Positions 24,657 through 33,141 of a stretch of DNA of 51,901 nucleotides are shown here, one piece after another. The notes under the pieces were generated by a model. It had not been told where the DNA came from and ran no database searches. It was given only the letters and a program-made list of their open reading frames with translations. Numbering within the stretch: the stretch's first letter is position 1; every line of letters starts with the position of its first letter. The stretch comes from UMGS1649 sp045604405 (GTDB lineage: Bacteria; Bacillota; Clostridia; TANB77; CAG-465): NCBI GenBank assembly GCA_045604405.1, contig JAZUNZ010000039.1, positions 1 through 51,901 on the forward strand, given 5' to 3'. Position numbers and translations under genes: made by a program.

Positions 24657-25685
24657 ATGGAGATAATAATTTTAATTCTTCTAACTCTAGTAAATGCCAT
24701 ACTTGCTATGGCAGAAGTCGCTTATCTTTCTGTTAATAAGAGTAAGGTGGCACTTCATGCAAAAAAAGGTGACAAGAAGGCTATAAGAGCTGAAAAAATA
24801 TTAGAAAATTCCGGAACAGTACTTGCGACAATACAGATAGGAATAACATTTGCAGGTTTTTTTGCTAGTGCATTTGCAGCAGATACTTATGCAGATTTAG
24901 TAGTAAGCAAGCTAATGTTTCTAAATATAGATGTTGAAGTTATAAGATCTATAGTTGTAGTGTTAATTACTGTAATACTTTCATACTTTAATTTGGTGTT
25001 TGGAGAATTATTTCCTAAAAATATAGCTATATATCATCCAGAGAGGATAACATATCTTATGGCAGGAACGTTAAATGTCATGTCAAAAATCTTTTCACCA
25101 TTTGTATGGATACTTACAAAGACTACATCACTTCTTTGTAAGATATTTAATATAAAACCGGATTCAAAAGAGAAGGTGACGGAAGAGGATATAAAGCTTA
25201 TGATATTTGAAGGTTACAAATCAGGTGCAATAGAAAATGACGAAAAAAATTATATATATAATGTTTTTTCCTTTAACGACAAAAAGATAAGAGAGATAAT
25301 GATTAAAAAAGAGGACATTGTTGCGCTTAGTGTAGATAGTAGCACTAAAGAAATATTAGAGACTATAAAAATAAGTAAACGCTCTAGAATACCAGTATAT
25401 TATGAGTCTTTGGATAATATAATAGGAATACTTAATATAAAAGATTTGCTAGTATCGCATGCGAACAAAAAAACAATTGCATTAAAGGATATATTAAGAA
25501 CGCCTTTTCATGTTAACGAAAATGATATAATAGATGATGTTTTTAAATATATGCAACGTGAGCAACAAGGATTGGTTATAGTTCACGATGAACATCATAA
25601 AGTAGTAGGCCTTGTAACGCTAGAAGACATTGTAGAAGAAATTGTAGGCGAGATATACGACGAATATGAAGAAAAAAATGTATAA
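24657..25685 (+). CDS. CNNM/DUF21-CBS membrane protein (hemolysin C/CorC-like)
   Basis: This 342-residue protein has a DUF21/CNNM transmembrane domain (about 1-180, including FAGFFASAFAADTYA and FGELFPKNIAIYHPE) and two CBS domains (about 200-335; VALSVDSSTKEIL, SRIPVYYESLDNIIGIL and GLVIVHDEHHKVVGLVT). Such proteins are implicated in Mg2+ or Co2+ efflux. The C-terminal CorC_HlyC domain of longer family members is absent, as the protein stops soon after the second CBS domain (EIVGEIYDEYEE). Confidence 0.92.
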   Translation: MEIIILILLTLVNAILAMAEVAYLSVNKSKVALHAKKGDKKAIRAEKILENSGTVLATIQIGITFAGFFASAFAADTYADLVVSKLMFLNIDVEVIRSIVVVLITVILSYFNLVFGELFPKNIAIYHPERITYLMAGTLNVMSKIFSPFVWILTKTTSLLCKIFNIKPDSKEKVTEEDIKLMIFEGYKSGAIENDEKNYIYNVFSFNDKKIREIMIKKEDIVALSVDSSTKEILETIKISKRSRIPVYYESLDNIIGILNIKDLLVSHANKKTIALKDILRTPFHVNENDIIDDVFKYMQREQQGLVIVHDEHHKVVGLVTLEDIVEEIVGEIYDEYEEKNV

Positions 25686-25712
25686 GGAAGTATAGTTATA
25701 TACTTCCTTTAA
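25684..25712 (+). terminator. Terminator after the CBS-domain gene
   Basis: 11-bp stem AAGGAAGTATA/TATACTTCCTT with a 4-nt loop, then T-rich sequence. Confidence 0.8.
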
Positions 25713-25766
25713 TTTGTTATAAACAAAGATATCAAGCTGTTACAAATTTTGCGACAGCTCAAACTT

Positions 25767-26123
25767 TTAATCTTCATTAGGTATAAAGTAGTCTATTACT
25801 CCATAAATTAAAGCTGCAAGTATACTGCTTAAAACAGAAATGTAGAAGCCAGAAACAATAAATTGTGTCATGTATATAATAACTGTTGCAGCTACAAACC
25901 CAACGACTCCGCGACCTGTTGGACTATCATGAATACCTGTTACGGTTGCTACTAAATAGTCTAATATTACAATTGTAAAGGCTGCAAGAAGTAATGTTGG
26001 AAAAGATTCAAAATTAAAATTTGGTGCAAAGAGAGCGGTTGTGCCTAAAACAGCAATAGAAGATATGTATCTAATAGTTAATTGTTTAATTCTAAGTAAA
26101 TTTATACTTTTTGTTTGTTCCAT
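25767..26123 (-). CDS. Four-helix membrane protein, DUF2512/holin-like
   Basis: This 118-residue protein has four hydrophobic helices (about 16-35, 43-62, 70-90 and 95-112). The DYLVATVTG, GRGVVGFVAA and IIYMTQFIV segments resemble the DUF2512 (YndM-like) and small holin-like membrane families. It has a good GGAGA site and is divergent from the DUF421 gene. Function is unknown. Confidence 0.5.
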   Translation of the reverse strand: MEQTKSINLLRIKQLTIRYISSIAVLGTTALFAPNFNFESFPTLLLAAFTIVILDYLVATVTGIHDSPTGRGVVGFVAATVIIYMTQFIVSGFYISVLSSILAALIYGVIDYFIPNED

Positions 26124-26195
26124 ATTGTTCTCCTTTTTTGTATTATTTGTATATTTAAATTAAATATGCAAAAAATACATATATGGAGGTTAAAA

Positions 26196-26834
26196 ATGTT
26201 AGTAATTTTTTTTAGAGCATTAATACTTTTTGCGGTCGTTTTTATAGTAATAAGACTTATGGGAAAAAGAGAGCTTTCTAAAGTTCAGCCATTCGAACTT
26301 GCAATAATAGTAATGATTTCAGATTTGGCATCTGCTCCGATGCAATCTAAAGATACACAAATTTTTTCAGGTATAATCCCTATAATTGTTCTTTTAGTTG
26401 TATATGGAATATTTACACTGCTTATACAATCTAGCAATAAAGTCGAAGGAGCCGTTTGTGGAAGTCCGAGCCTTATTATATTTAAAGGTAAAATACTTGA
26501 GGTTGAACTGAAAAAACAACAATTAACAATAGAAGAAGTAATGTCGCAATTAAGAGGTGCCGGAATATATAAAGTGCAAGACACCGCATATGCATTACTA
26601 GAAACAAATGGTACGTTAAATGCAGTAAAAATAAGTGATGCTGTGGGTCAAATGCCTCTTAATGTAATTAGTGATGGAGAATATCTTGAAAACAACTTAA
26701 AAATACTTGAGCTAACACATGAAGACATACAAAAACAAATGAAAAAGCAAAAGGTAGAGCTTAAAGAAATATTAGTAGGAACAATAGATGAACAAGGTAA
26801 ATTTGTATATCAGAAAAAGGAGGAGAAAAAATGA
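26196..26834 (+). CDS. DUF421 (YetF/YrbG-type) membrane protein
   Basis: The ATG at 26196 follows GGAGG by 8 nt and avoids overlap with the divergent gene, giving 212 residues. The N-terminus has membrane helices and the family core KRELSKVQPFELAIIVMISDLASAPM. The C-terminal soluble DUF421 domain contains ELKKQQLTIEEVMSQLRGAG and VQDTAYALLETNGTL. The family includes YetF proteins of spore-formers, some needed for spore or heat phenotypes; function is uncertain. It overlaps the DUF4363 gene by four bases, a pairing common in Clostridia. Confidence 0.93.
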   Translation: MLVIFFRALILFAVVFIVIRLMGKRELSKVQPFELAIIVMISDLASAPMQSKDTQIFSGIIPIIVLLVVYGIFTLLIQSSNKVEGAVCGSPSLIIFKGKILEVELKKQQLTIEEVMSQLRGAGIYKVQDTAYALLETNGTLNAVKISDAVGQMPLNVISDGEYLENNLKILELTHEDIQKQMKKQKVELKEILVGTIDEQGKFVYQKKEEKK

Positions 26835-27211
26835 AGCAATATATAATTTTATGTGTTGCATTACTTATAATTTTTCTTCTAAATTTTTGGCAAGCAAGTT
26901 TTTTAAAACAAACTAGCAAGTATATTTTGACAGATATAAATGAGATAGATATTAGTGTAAAAAGAGATGACTATAAAGCTGCTTTAGATGGAATAAATGA
27001 ATTGGAAAATACGTGGGATAGTGTGAAATCGGGATGGGATGTTTTTGGAGAGCATAATGACATTGAACAAATTAGTGAACACATATATAGCATGAGAGTA
27101 TATGCTGCATATCAAGATAAAGAAGAACTAGTAAATGAATATACATTACTTAAAAGCTTAATAAATCATGTGATAGAGGCAGAAGAATTAAAATTTAGTA
27201 ATGTACTCTAA
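26831..27211 (+). CDS. DUF4363 family protein
   Basis: This 126-residue protein has an N-terminal membrane helix (about 3-22) and a helical extracytoplasmic domain with W residues at WDSVKSGWDVF and a conserved DYKAALDGINELENTW segment. DUF4363 genes often follow DUF421 genes in Clostridia, and here the two overlap by four bases. Function unknown. Confidence 0.8.
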   Translation: MKQYIILCVALLIIFLLNFWQASFLKQTSKYILTDINEIDISVKRDDYKAALDGINELENTWDSVKSGWDVFGEHNDIEQISEHIYSMRVYAAYQDKEELVNEYTLLKSLINHVIEAEELKFSNVL

Positions 27212-27231
27212 AAATAGAGTACATTACTAAA
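27194..27231. terminator. Bidirectional terminator between DUF4363 and dapA
   Basis: Perfect 17-bp stem (27194-27210 with 27215-27231), 4-nt loop, between convergent genes; it overlaps the DUF4363 stop. Confidence 0.9.
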
Positions 27232-27235
27232 CAGA

Positions 27236-28096
27236 TTATTTTAATAGCTCGGATTTTAATAATTCATGGGTTTCTTCTGAAACTGTTGTTAGTGGGAGAC
27301 GAGGCGTACCTATGTCAAAACCTAAAATGTTCATAGCATCTTTTACAGGCATCGGATTTACTTCTTTAAATAATAATTTTATAAGTGCGGCATATTTTAA
27401 TTGTAAATCTTTTGCATATTTTGTGTCACCATCAAAATATGATTTGCACACATTATGTACTGCCTTAGGATAAATGTTAGAAAGTACAGATATTACCCCA
27501 GCTCCGCCTAGAGATAGAAGTGGAACTATGCTATCATCATTTCCAGAAATTACTGAAAAATCTCTAGGGACTTTAGACATTAATTCTAGAATTTGTGAAA
27601 AATTATTAGAGGCTTCCTTGATTCCAACAATATTTTCTATGCTAGCGAGTTTTTCTACGGTCTCTGGTAAAATATTTATACCCGTTCTAGATGGAACGTT
27701 ATATATAATTAAAGGACATGTTACACTGTTAGCAACTGCTGTGTAGTGCTGTATAAGTCCTTTTTGAGAAGTTTTATTGTAATAAGGAGTAACGACAAGT
27801 ATACCGTCTGCGCCGACTCTTTCGGCATATTTTGAAAGCTCTATAGTGTGTCTTGTATCATTACTTCCAGTGCCAGCAATTACAGGGACTCTGCCATTTA
27901 CAGTTTCTACAGTATATTTTATAATCTTTTTCTTTTCTTTATCTGTAAGGGTTGCACTTTCACCTGTAGTGCCTACAATAACAATTCCGTCAATGTTATT
28001 TTCTATTTGAAATTCAATAAGCTCGCCTAGTTTATTATAATTTATTTTTCCATCCTTGAAAGGTGTAATAAGAGCGGTATATGCGCCTTTAAACAT
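27236..28096 (-). CDS. dapA: 4-hydroxy-tetrahydrodipicolinate synthase
   Basis: DapA condenses pyruvate with aspartate semialdehyde in the lysine/diaminopimelate pathway, which also feeds spore dipicolinate. The 286-residue TIM barrel shows ALITPFKDG at the start, VGTTGESATLTD near 41-52, the Tyr of IIYNVPSRTG, the Schiff-base Lys in VGIKEASNN near 160, and ISGNDD. It is alone on the minus strand, without other lysine genes nearby. Confidence 0.97.
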   Translation of the reverse strand: MFKGAYTALITPFKDGKINYNKLGELIEFQIENNIDGIVIVGTTGESATLTDKEKKKIIKYTVETVNGRVPVIAGTGSNDTRHTIELSKYAERVGADGILVVTPYYNKTSQKGLIQHYTAVANSVTCPLIIYNVPSRTGINILPETVEKLASIENIVGIKEASNNFSQILELMSKVPRDFSVISGNDDSIVPLLSLGGAGVISVLSNIYPKAVHNVCKSYFDGDTKYAKDLQLKYAALIKLLFKEVNPMPVKDAMNILGFDIGTPRLPLTTVSEETHELLKSELLK

Positions 28097-28221
28097 AACT
28101 ATCTACCTCCGTATATAGTGTATTTTATGTATTTTAAAAAAATATGTTAAAATTTTGAATATTTTTTTATACACTACACACAATATGTTTGAACAAATAA
28201 TTTTTTTAAGGAGGTATTAAG

Positions 28222-28422
28222 ATGAAAGTATTAAATACAATAGTACTTGTGCTTGTTATAATTGGTGCTATAAACTGGGGCCTTATTGCATTGTTTGGAT
28301 TTGACCTAGTAGCTTGGTTATTTGGTAATATGACAATGCTTTCAAGAATAGTATATGGCTTAGTAGGTCTTGCAGGTCTTTGGGCAACAACTTTCTTTAC
28401 AAGATTATCTATTGACGAATAA
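28222..28422 (+). CDS. DUF378 small membrane protein
   Basis: This 66-residue protein has two membrane helices (about 5-25 and 38-58). The core INWGLIALFGFDLV and IVYGLVGLAGLW match DUF378. The AAGGAGG site is strong. Function unknown. Confidence 0.92.
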   Translation: MKVLNTIVLVLVIIGAINWGLIALFGFDLVAWLFGNMTMLSRIVYGLVGLAGLWATTFFTRLSIDE

Positions 28423-28436
28423 TTTATAAAAATATA

Positions 28437-28459
28437 ACGACGGGTGTATAACCCGTCGT
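28437..28459. terminator. Bidirectional terminator between DUF378 and murC
   Basis: 9-bp stem ACGACGGGT/ACCCGTCGT with a 5-nt loop between convergent genes. Confidence 0.8.
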
Positions 28460-28467
28460 CTGTATTG

Positions 28468-29877
28468 TTATAGCAAATCGCTTAACTTTGTTATTGTACC
28501 TGCTCCAATTGTAAGGACTATGTCGTTTGGCTTAATAATATTATGGATATGTTTTGCAATTTCTTCTAAGGTATGAAGGTTTTTAGCATCAACACCATTT
28601 TTAACTAGAGCTTCAGCTAGCATATCTGATGAGACAACGCCTTCATCTTTTTCTCTTGCAGCATATATGTCTGCAAGAAGTACAATATCTGCATCATAAA
28701 AAGCCTGTGCAAATTTATCAAAAAGAGTAATAGTTCTACTATATGTATGTGGCTCAAATACTGCAATTATTTTGCCTTCTGCCTTTTCTTTTGCAGTAGA
28801 TAGAGTAGTCATAATTTCAGTTGGGTGATGAGCATAGTCATCATAAACTTTAACATTTTCACCAATAGTTTTTTTGTATTCAAATCTTCTACTAGCGCCA
28901 GTAAATTCTTCAAGGCCTTCTTTTATACTTGTTAAATCTAAACTATTAGCTATTGCAACAGCAATTGTAGCTAAGGCATTAGAAACGTTGTGAAAACCAG
29001 GAGCATTTAAAGTTATATGGCAAACAACTTTATCTTTAAAACATACATCAAATTCATAACATTTGTTTTCTGCAAGAGTTATTTGCCTTGCATATATATC
29101 ACAGTTGTTATCTGAAGTAGAGTAGGAATATACATTAAGCTTGTGGTCTTCTATAATGTTTTTAGCTCTACTAATTACGTCCAACACATTTTTATTATCT
29201 GCGTTTATTACAAGATTTCCATTTTCGTGTACAATACTAATAAACTGTATAAATGAGTCTTTTATATCTTCCAAATCTTTAAAATAGTCTAGATGATCTT
29301 CTTCAATATTAAGTATTACTGAAGTATCACCAGGAAAGTTTAAAAAACTATCTACATATTCACAAGACTCGAGAACAAAATATTTATTCTCTCCAATTGT
29401 ATAATTTAGATTATCTAGTTCTTTAAGTCTAGAACCCACAAGAACAGTAGGGTTTACGCCTGCTGTTTTAAGTGCTGAAGCTACCATTGATGTAGTAGTA
29501 GTTTTTCCATGCATACCTGCAATACAAATAGGTTTTTGATATATTTTTAAAAGCTTTCCTAAAAAAGGAGCTCTTTCGTATACAGGTTTATTAAGCCTTA
29601 CAGCTTCCAAATATTCTTTATCTGTTGCTTTGTTGATTGCGGCCGTATATACAACAATATCTGCATCATGCACAAGTTCAGGATTAGAACCAATAAACAC
29701 AGGTATAGCTTCACTTTCTAACATTTTTACCATATCTGATCCCATACTATCTGATCCTGTAACTTCAAAACCGGATTTTTTAAGCATAACTGCAATCCCG
29801 CTCATGCTTATACCGCCAATACCAATCATGTGTATTTTAGATATATTTTTAAATTCTTCAAAATCATTTTTATTCAA
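28468..29877 (-). CDS. murC: UDP-N-acetylmuramate--L-alanine ligase
   Basis: MurC adds the first amino acid to UDP-MurNAc. A TTG start at 29877 is chosen: GAGGTG lies 6 nt upstream and the protein then begins NKNDFEEFKNISKIHMIGIGG after Met, giving 469 residues, close to the family length. Motifs: the nucleotide loop HMIGIGGISMSG, ATP loop GMHGKTTTTS, NIEEDHLDYF, and YDDYAHHPTEI. It is far from other mur genes; ddl and murF are at 41791-44211. Confidence 0.96.
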   Translation of the reverse strand: MNKNDFEEFKNISKIHMIGIGGISMSGIAVMLKKSGFEVTGSDSMGSDMVKMLESEAIPVFIGSNPELVHDADIVVYTAAINKATDKEYLEAVRLNKPVYERAPFLGKLLKIYQKPICIAGMHGKTTTTSMVASALKTAGVNPTVLVGSRLKELDNLNYTIGENKYFVLESCEYVDSFLNFPGDTSVILNIEEDHLDYFKDLEDIKDSFIQFISIVHENGNLVINADNKNVLDVISRAKNIIEDHKLNVYSYSTSDNNCDIYARQITLAENKCYEFDVCFKDKVVCHITLNAPGFHNVSNALATIAVAIANSLDLTSIKEGLEEFTGASRRFEYKKTIGENVKVYDDYAHHPTEIMTTLSTAKEKAEGKIIAVFEPHTYSRTITLFDKFAQAFYDADIVLLADIYAAREKDEGVVSSDMLAEALVKNGVDAKNLHTLEEIAKHIHNIIKPNDIVLTIGAGTITKLSDLL

Positions 29878-29959
29878 AACCGTCACCTCTATAAACATAA
29901 TTATTATACTACACGCAAAATATAGATTCAATATTATACACCCTAATTTGACATATTAG

Positions 29960-29988
29960 TTGAAAAAAATGGACAACTAGTATATAAT
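29960..29988 (+). promoter_or_regulatory. Promoter of the TPR gene
   Basis: TTGAAA (29960-29965), 17-nt spacer, TATAAT (29983-29988). The predicted leader is about 15 nt. Confidence 0.65.
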
Positions 29989-30009
29989 AGACATGTGTAG
30001 GTGATATAT

Positions 30010-31092
30010 ATGTGGTTGTTAAATGTAGTAGTAATAATTACCTTTTTGTTCTTTATATTAAATGTAGTTATAAGAACAATAAAACAAAAAGAAAAATATT
30101 TATATATAATACTAATATTTGCAGTTGTATTTGAGTTGCTATTTATAATTTGTATGTTAGCGAATATACAAATCAATTCTATACTTCAAGCGTTTGTATT
30201 AATATTTGCATATTTGGTTCCTATGGTAGTAGTTCTATTAAATAGTGCAGACGTATCTATAAGACTTAAAATATTATATGTCATAGCACAAGTAGCATAT
30301 GCTTTAAGGAAGTATGAATTTGCGGCAGGCTTATTAAATGGTGCAATAAAAAACGATAAAAAGAATGTTAAATTTTATTATTTAAGAGGAAAATCGTTAG
30401 AAAGACTAGGAGATTTAGCAGGCGCTAGAGATATGCTGTTTAAGGTTGTTGAACTAGATAGAGATAACAAAGAAATATATTTAGAGCTTGCTCAAATATT
30501 AGATAGAGAAAATAAAAAAGACACAGCTTTAGTTATGTTGTCGCATGCTTTAAAAATAGCTCCAGACTATGTTTATGCAAAAGAAATGATGGGAATTATT
30601 TATTCTGAGATAGGTAGGGATAAAGAGGCTTTAAGCATATATGAAGAACTTGCGGCAAGTAGCGAGGGGACATATAACACTTATTACAACCTAGCAATTA
30701 TCTATTGGAGAAATAACCAAATAGATGAAGCAATAAAAGCATATAATGTTGCAGTGGGTATGAATCCAAAATTATATGAAGCATACTATGCATTGGGAAG
30801 ATTATATTTTGTAGAAGAAAATTATGAACAGAGCATATATAATCTAGAAAAAGCTTTAAAGGATGATGCTTTAAAAGCTAAAGTAGAATATATGCTAGCA
30901 GAAAATTATATAAAACAAGGGGAATTGGAAAAGACGGTAGAGCATCTAGAAAAAGCAGTAAAACAAGATGCAAGTTATCTAAAGAAAGCAAAAGATAATG
31001 GGAGTTTTGAAGCAATCTCTTTAGAGATAAGTAGATTACAAGATGAAAATAAAGAGCTTGTTTCAGTAACATATGATTTAAAGGAGGTATAA
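30010..31092 (+). CDS. Membrane-anchored TPR protein
   Basis: The ATG at 30010 follows AGGTGA, giving 360 residues. Three hydrophobic helices (about 3-22, 32-55 and 62-82) precede at least five to six tetratricopeptide repeats (about 95-330), for example YYLRGKSLERLGDLAGARDM and YYALGRLYFVEENYEQSIYN. TPR proteins serve as scaffolds for protein complexes; the partner is unknown. The small zinc-ribbon gene follows 2 nt later with its ribosome site inside the TPR stop region, so they are coupled. Confidence 0.85.
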   Translation: MWLLNVVVIITFLFFILNVVIRTIKQKEKYLYIILIFAVVFELLFIICMLANIQINSILQAFVLIFAYLVPMVVVLLNSADVSIRLKILYVIAQVAYALRKYEFAAGLLNGAIKNDKKNVKFYYLRGKSLERLGDLAGARDMLFKVVELDRDNKEIYLELAQILDRENKKDTALVMLSHALKIAPDYVYAKEMMGIIYSEIGRDKEALSIYEELAASSEGTYNTYYNLAIIYWRNNQIDEAIKAYNVAVGMNPKLYEAYYALGRLYFVEENYEQSIYNLEKALKDDALKAKVEYMLAENYIKQGELEKTVEHLEKAVKQDASYLKKAKDNGSFEAISLEISRLQDENKELVSVTYDLKEV

Positions 31093-31094
31093 TT

Positions 31095-31241
31095 ATGGCA
31101 GGTTGGAAAATATATGAATGCAGCAAGTGTGGTTACATATTTGATGAAAAAAGAGAAAAAGAAGAATTTGACGAAAGAAATTTTGAATGTCCAAAATGCG
31201 GAAAATCTGCAAGATACTTTGAAGAAGTGACAGAAGATTAA
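31095..31241 (+). CDS. Rubredoxin-like zinc-ribbon small protein
   Basis: This 48-residue protein has two CxxC knuckles, YECSKCGYIF and FECPKCGKSA, separated by an acidic/basic helix, so it binds one zinc or iron ion. The AAGGAGGT site lies 7 nt upstream, inside the end of the TPR gene. Such small ribbons are common and unspecific; a regulatory or redox role cannot be told from sequence. Confidence 0.8.
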   Translation: MAGWKIYECSKCGYIFDEKREKEEFDERNFECPKCGKSARYFEEVTED

Positions 31242-31249
31242 AAATAGCT

Positions 31250-31278
31250 ATTTACAAATAAAAATTTGCATGGTATAA
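31250..31278 (+). promoter_or_regulatory. Promoter of tRNA-Leu
   Basis: TTTACA, a 17-nt spacer and TATAAT about 20 nt before the tRNA. Confidence 0.7.
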
Positions 31279-31298
31279 TAACCGTGCAAATTAAATAT

Positions 31299-31385
31299 GT
31301 CGGAATGGTGGAATTGGCAGACGCGTCAGACTCAAAATCTGATATGGGCAACCATGTGTGGGTTCAAGTCCCACTTCCGGCACCA
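31299..31385 (+). tRNA. tRNA-Leu (CAA)
   Basis: The acceptor arm GTCGGAA pairs with TTCCGGC (one G-U), and ACCA is encoded. The anticodon stem TCAGA/TCTGA encloses the loop CTCAAAA, giving anticodon CAA that reads TTG. The long variable arm and GGTTCAAGTCC T-arm fit class II tRNA-Leu. Confidence 0.95.
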
Positions 31386-31499
31386 AATATAAAATGAGAG
31401 TTTAGGCTCTCATTTTTTCTATGATGAAAATAAAAAATAAAGCTATTGCAAAAAAAGAAAATATATTATAAAATAGAAGAAATTAGGAGGCGGGAAACT

Positions 31500-31556
31500 G
31501 TGACAAACCATGTAAACGTTGCGGCTGTTCACACACACACACACAACACTAACTAA
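31500..31556 (+). CDS. Possible 18-residue leader peptide with a His-Thr run
   Basis: A GTG start 6 nt after AGGAGGCGG opens MTNHVNVAAVHTHTHNTN and stop. The alternating His-Thr codons come from a CA dinucleotide run of about nine units. Ribosome-binding strength argues for translation. His/Thr-rich leaders normally attenuate biosynthetic operons, but no such genes follow, so this may be a stand-alone small peptide or a chance frame. Confidence 0.4.
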   Translation: MTNHVNVAAVHTHTHNTN

Positions 31557-31592
31557 AAGTGTCATAGCTTTTTGCGCTCAAAATTAAGAATA

Positions 31593-31632
31593 AACCAAGA
31601 TAGATTACATTTTAATCTACCTTGGTTTTGTT
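31593..31632 (+). terminator. Terminator-like hairpin before the 31657 gene
   Basis: 15-bp stem with one mismatch (31593-31607 with 31613-31627) followed by TTTTGTTGTTTTTT. Confidence 0.75.
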
Positions 31633-31656
31633 GTTTTTTAAGAAGGAGGAAAACAA

Positions 31657-32346
31657 ATGAAAAACAAAAAAGGAATAGGGTTAATAACTTTAATTATAAT
31701 TGTTGCGGTGATATTAACAATTGGTGGAGTTCTCGTGTTTAGTAGTTTTAGTAAAAAATCAACAAATGGAGGTGCTGGTGGCACATCAAATAACAATTCT
31801 AGTAAAAAGGAAAATAATTATGAAAAATACGACGCAGGAAAATGGAACATTAAAATTAATAATAATTTAGTCGAGTTGCCTTTAGAACCAAAAGAACTTA
31901 AAGAGATAGGGATTTCTTTAGAAGAAAATGAACTTTATAAAAGTATACAAAAGACTATACAAAAACAATCCATAGTTGATTATAGTGGTGTAATTTATAA
32001 TATTCCGAATAGTGACCTATATATTGATTTTGGTTTAAGTACATTAGAAAAATATGGTACATCTAATGAAAGGCAACTTTTAATTATAAGTATTTATAAT
32101 AGTGATTATAATAATAATTATGTAACTTTTGGAAACAATTTTAAGCCGGGAGACAGCTTGAATGAAATAATAAGATATTATGGTAGAGATTATGTGATTT
32201 ACGATGCAGATGATGAAAATAATTTGAATATTGGGACAGCAAATATTGGTTTTGTCGGAAGTAAAAGTAGATTAATTGTTATAGCCGAAGAGGGTATTGT
32301 TAGAGATATAGGAGTTACTCTAGTAAATCCTAGGTTTGGATTATAA
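31657..32346 (+). CDS. Prepilin-like membrane-anchored protein, paralogue 1
   Basis: This 229-residue protein starts MKNKKGIGLITLIIIVAVIL, a prepilin-like signal (basic leader, Gly, hydrophobic helix), again without Glu at +5. A Gly/Ser/Asn linker (about 30-50) leads to an extracytoplasmic domain with KWNIKINNNLVELPLEPKEL and, near 165-180, GDSLNEIIRYYGRDY. The next gene encodes a protein of the same pattern (TISINGKNITLPCKLSELTK; IGSSKEQVLNAFGNNY), so the pair arose by duplication. Function unknown; a surface or envelope role is likely. Confidence 0.7.
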   Translation: MKNKKGIGLITLIIIVAVILTIGGVLVFSSFSKKSTNGGAGGTSNNNSSKKENNYEKYDAGKWNIKINNNLVELPLEPKELKEIGISLEENELYKSIQKTIQKQSIVDYSGVIYNIPNSDLYIDFGLSTLEKYGTSNERQLLIISIYNSDYNNNYVTFGNNFKPGDSLNEIIRYYGRDYVIYDADDENNLNIGTANIGFVGSKSRLIVIAEEGIVRDIGVTLVNPRFGL

Positions 32347-32373
32347 TAATTAAAAAATGGGGGGAGTTAGTTT

Positions 32374-33030
32374 ATGAATAAGAAAACAATAGTTGGATTG
32401 ATTGTTATATTAGCAATTATTACAGTTGCAATAATTTTTGCAATATTACCATATATACAAAATAATAAAGAAAATAGTGGCAATAATATTTTAAATTTTA
32501 ATGAAAAAAACAGTTTATGGACAATTAGTATTAACGGCAAAAATATAACATTGCCTTGTAAGTTAAGCGAGTTAACTAAGACTGGTTTGAAAATTTATAG
32601 TGAATATGATTATGAAAGAATAATCAATTCACAGAATGAAACTTTTAGTATGATATATGCTGTTTCAGAAGGGTGGAAAGAAGGTGTATATTTAAAAATT
32701 GTAACCGGAGATAATTTGGCAAAAAAAGAAGAAAATGCAACAGTTACTGTAATAACAAACATGGTTACTACAGACATGTATGGAAGATTTGACATGTCAG
32801 ATAATACAACAAAGGAACAATTTCACTTGAAGGATGGCGTAGCCATAGGTTCTTCAAAAGAACAAGTATTAAATGCTTTTGGTAATAATTATGTACAAGC
32901 CGGAGATGAAACTATGGGAATTTGGGATACGCTTATATGGCAAATAGTCTATAAAGAGGAAAGCAATTCAGTTATGTTTTATTTTAAGAATGGAGTTGTA
33001 CATATTATAGAAGTTAGAAATGAAGAATAG
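32374..33030 (+). CDS. Membrane-anchored protein, paralogue 2
   Basis: This 218-residue protein has an N-terminal hydrophobic anchor (about 5-28) without a prepilin site, then the same domain as its upstream neighbour: a first strand with LWTISINGKNITLPCKL, a middle beta region, and a C-terminal segment IGSSKEQVLNAFGNNYV followed by a WQIVYKEES strand. It lies 27 nt after paralogue 1 with GGGGGAG as ribosome site. Loss or gain of the prepilin leader distinguishes the two copies. Confidence 0.7.
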   Translation: MNKKTIVGLIVILAIITVAIIFAILPYIQNNKENSGNNILNFNEKNSLWTISINGKNITLPCKLSELTKTGLKIYSEYDYERIINSQNETFSMIYAVSEGWKEGVYLKIVTGDNLAKKEENATVTVITNMVTTDMYGRFDMSDNTTKEQFHLKDGVAIGSSKEQVLNAFGNNYVQAGDETMGIWDTLIWQIVYKEESNSVMFYFKNGVVHIIEVRNEE

Positions 33031-33047
33031 TTTAGAGGTTGCCGTGT

Positions 33048-33076
33048 TTGACTTACAGCCTCTCGTGTGGTATAAT
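33048..33076 (+). promoter_or_regulatory. Promoter of the ClpP-like gene
   Basis: TTGACT (33048-33053), 17-nt spacer, TATAAT (33071-33076), overlapping a hairpin AGAGGTTG/CAGCCTCT (about 33033-33062). Confidence 0.75.
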
Positions 33077-33141
33077 AAGCACATAGTTATTTATAGTAAT
33101 ATAGATAATTAACTATATTATATAAGAAAAGAGGATCACTT

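Larger units (their letters stand above)
31386..31656. other. Leader region upstream of the first membrane-anchored paralogue
   Basis: After the tRNA an inverted repeat (AAATGAGAG/CTCTCATTTTTT, about 31390-31418) forms a terminator. It is followed by a possible short coding leader at 31500-31556, a small ACACT/AGTGT hairpin overlapping the leader stop (31546-31562), and a terminator-like hairpin at 31593-31632 before the AAGGAGG of the next gene. This is the layout of an attenuated leader, though the pieces may be unrelated. Confidence 0.4.

Noticed and set aside
31527..31547. CRISPR-like or functional repeat from the CA run
   Set aside because: A simple dinucleotide run without spacers; kept only as part of the possible leader peptide.
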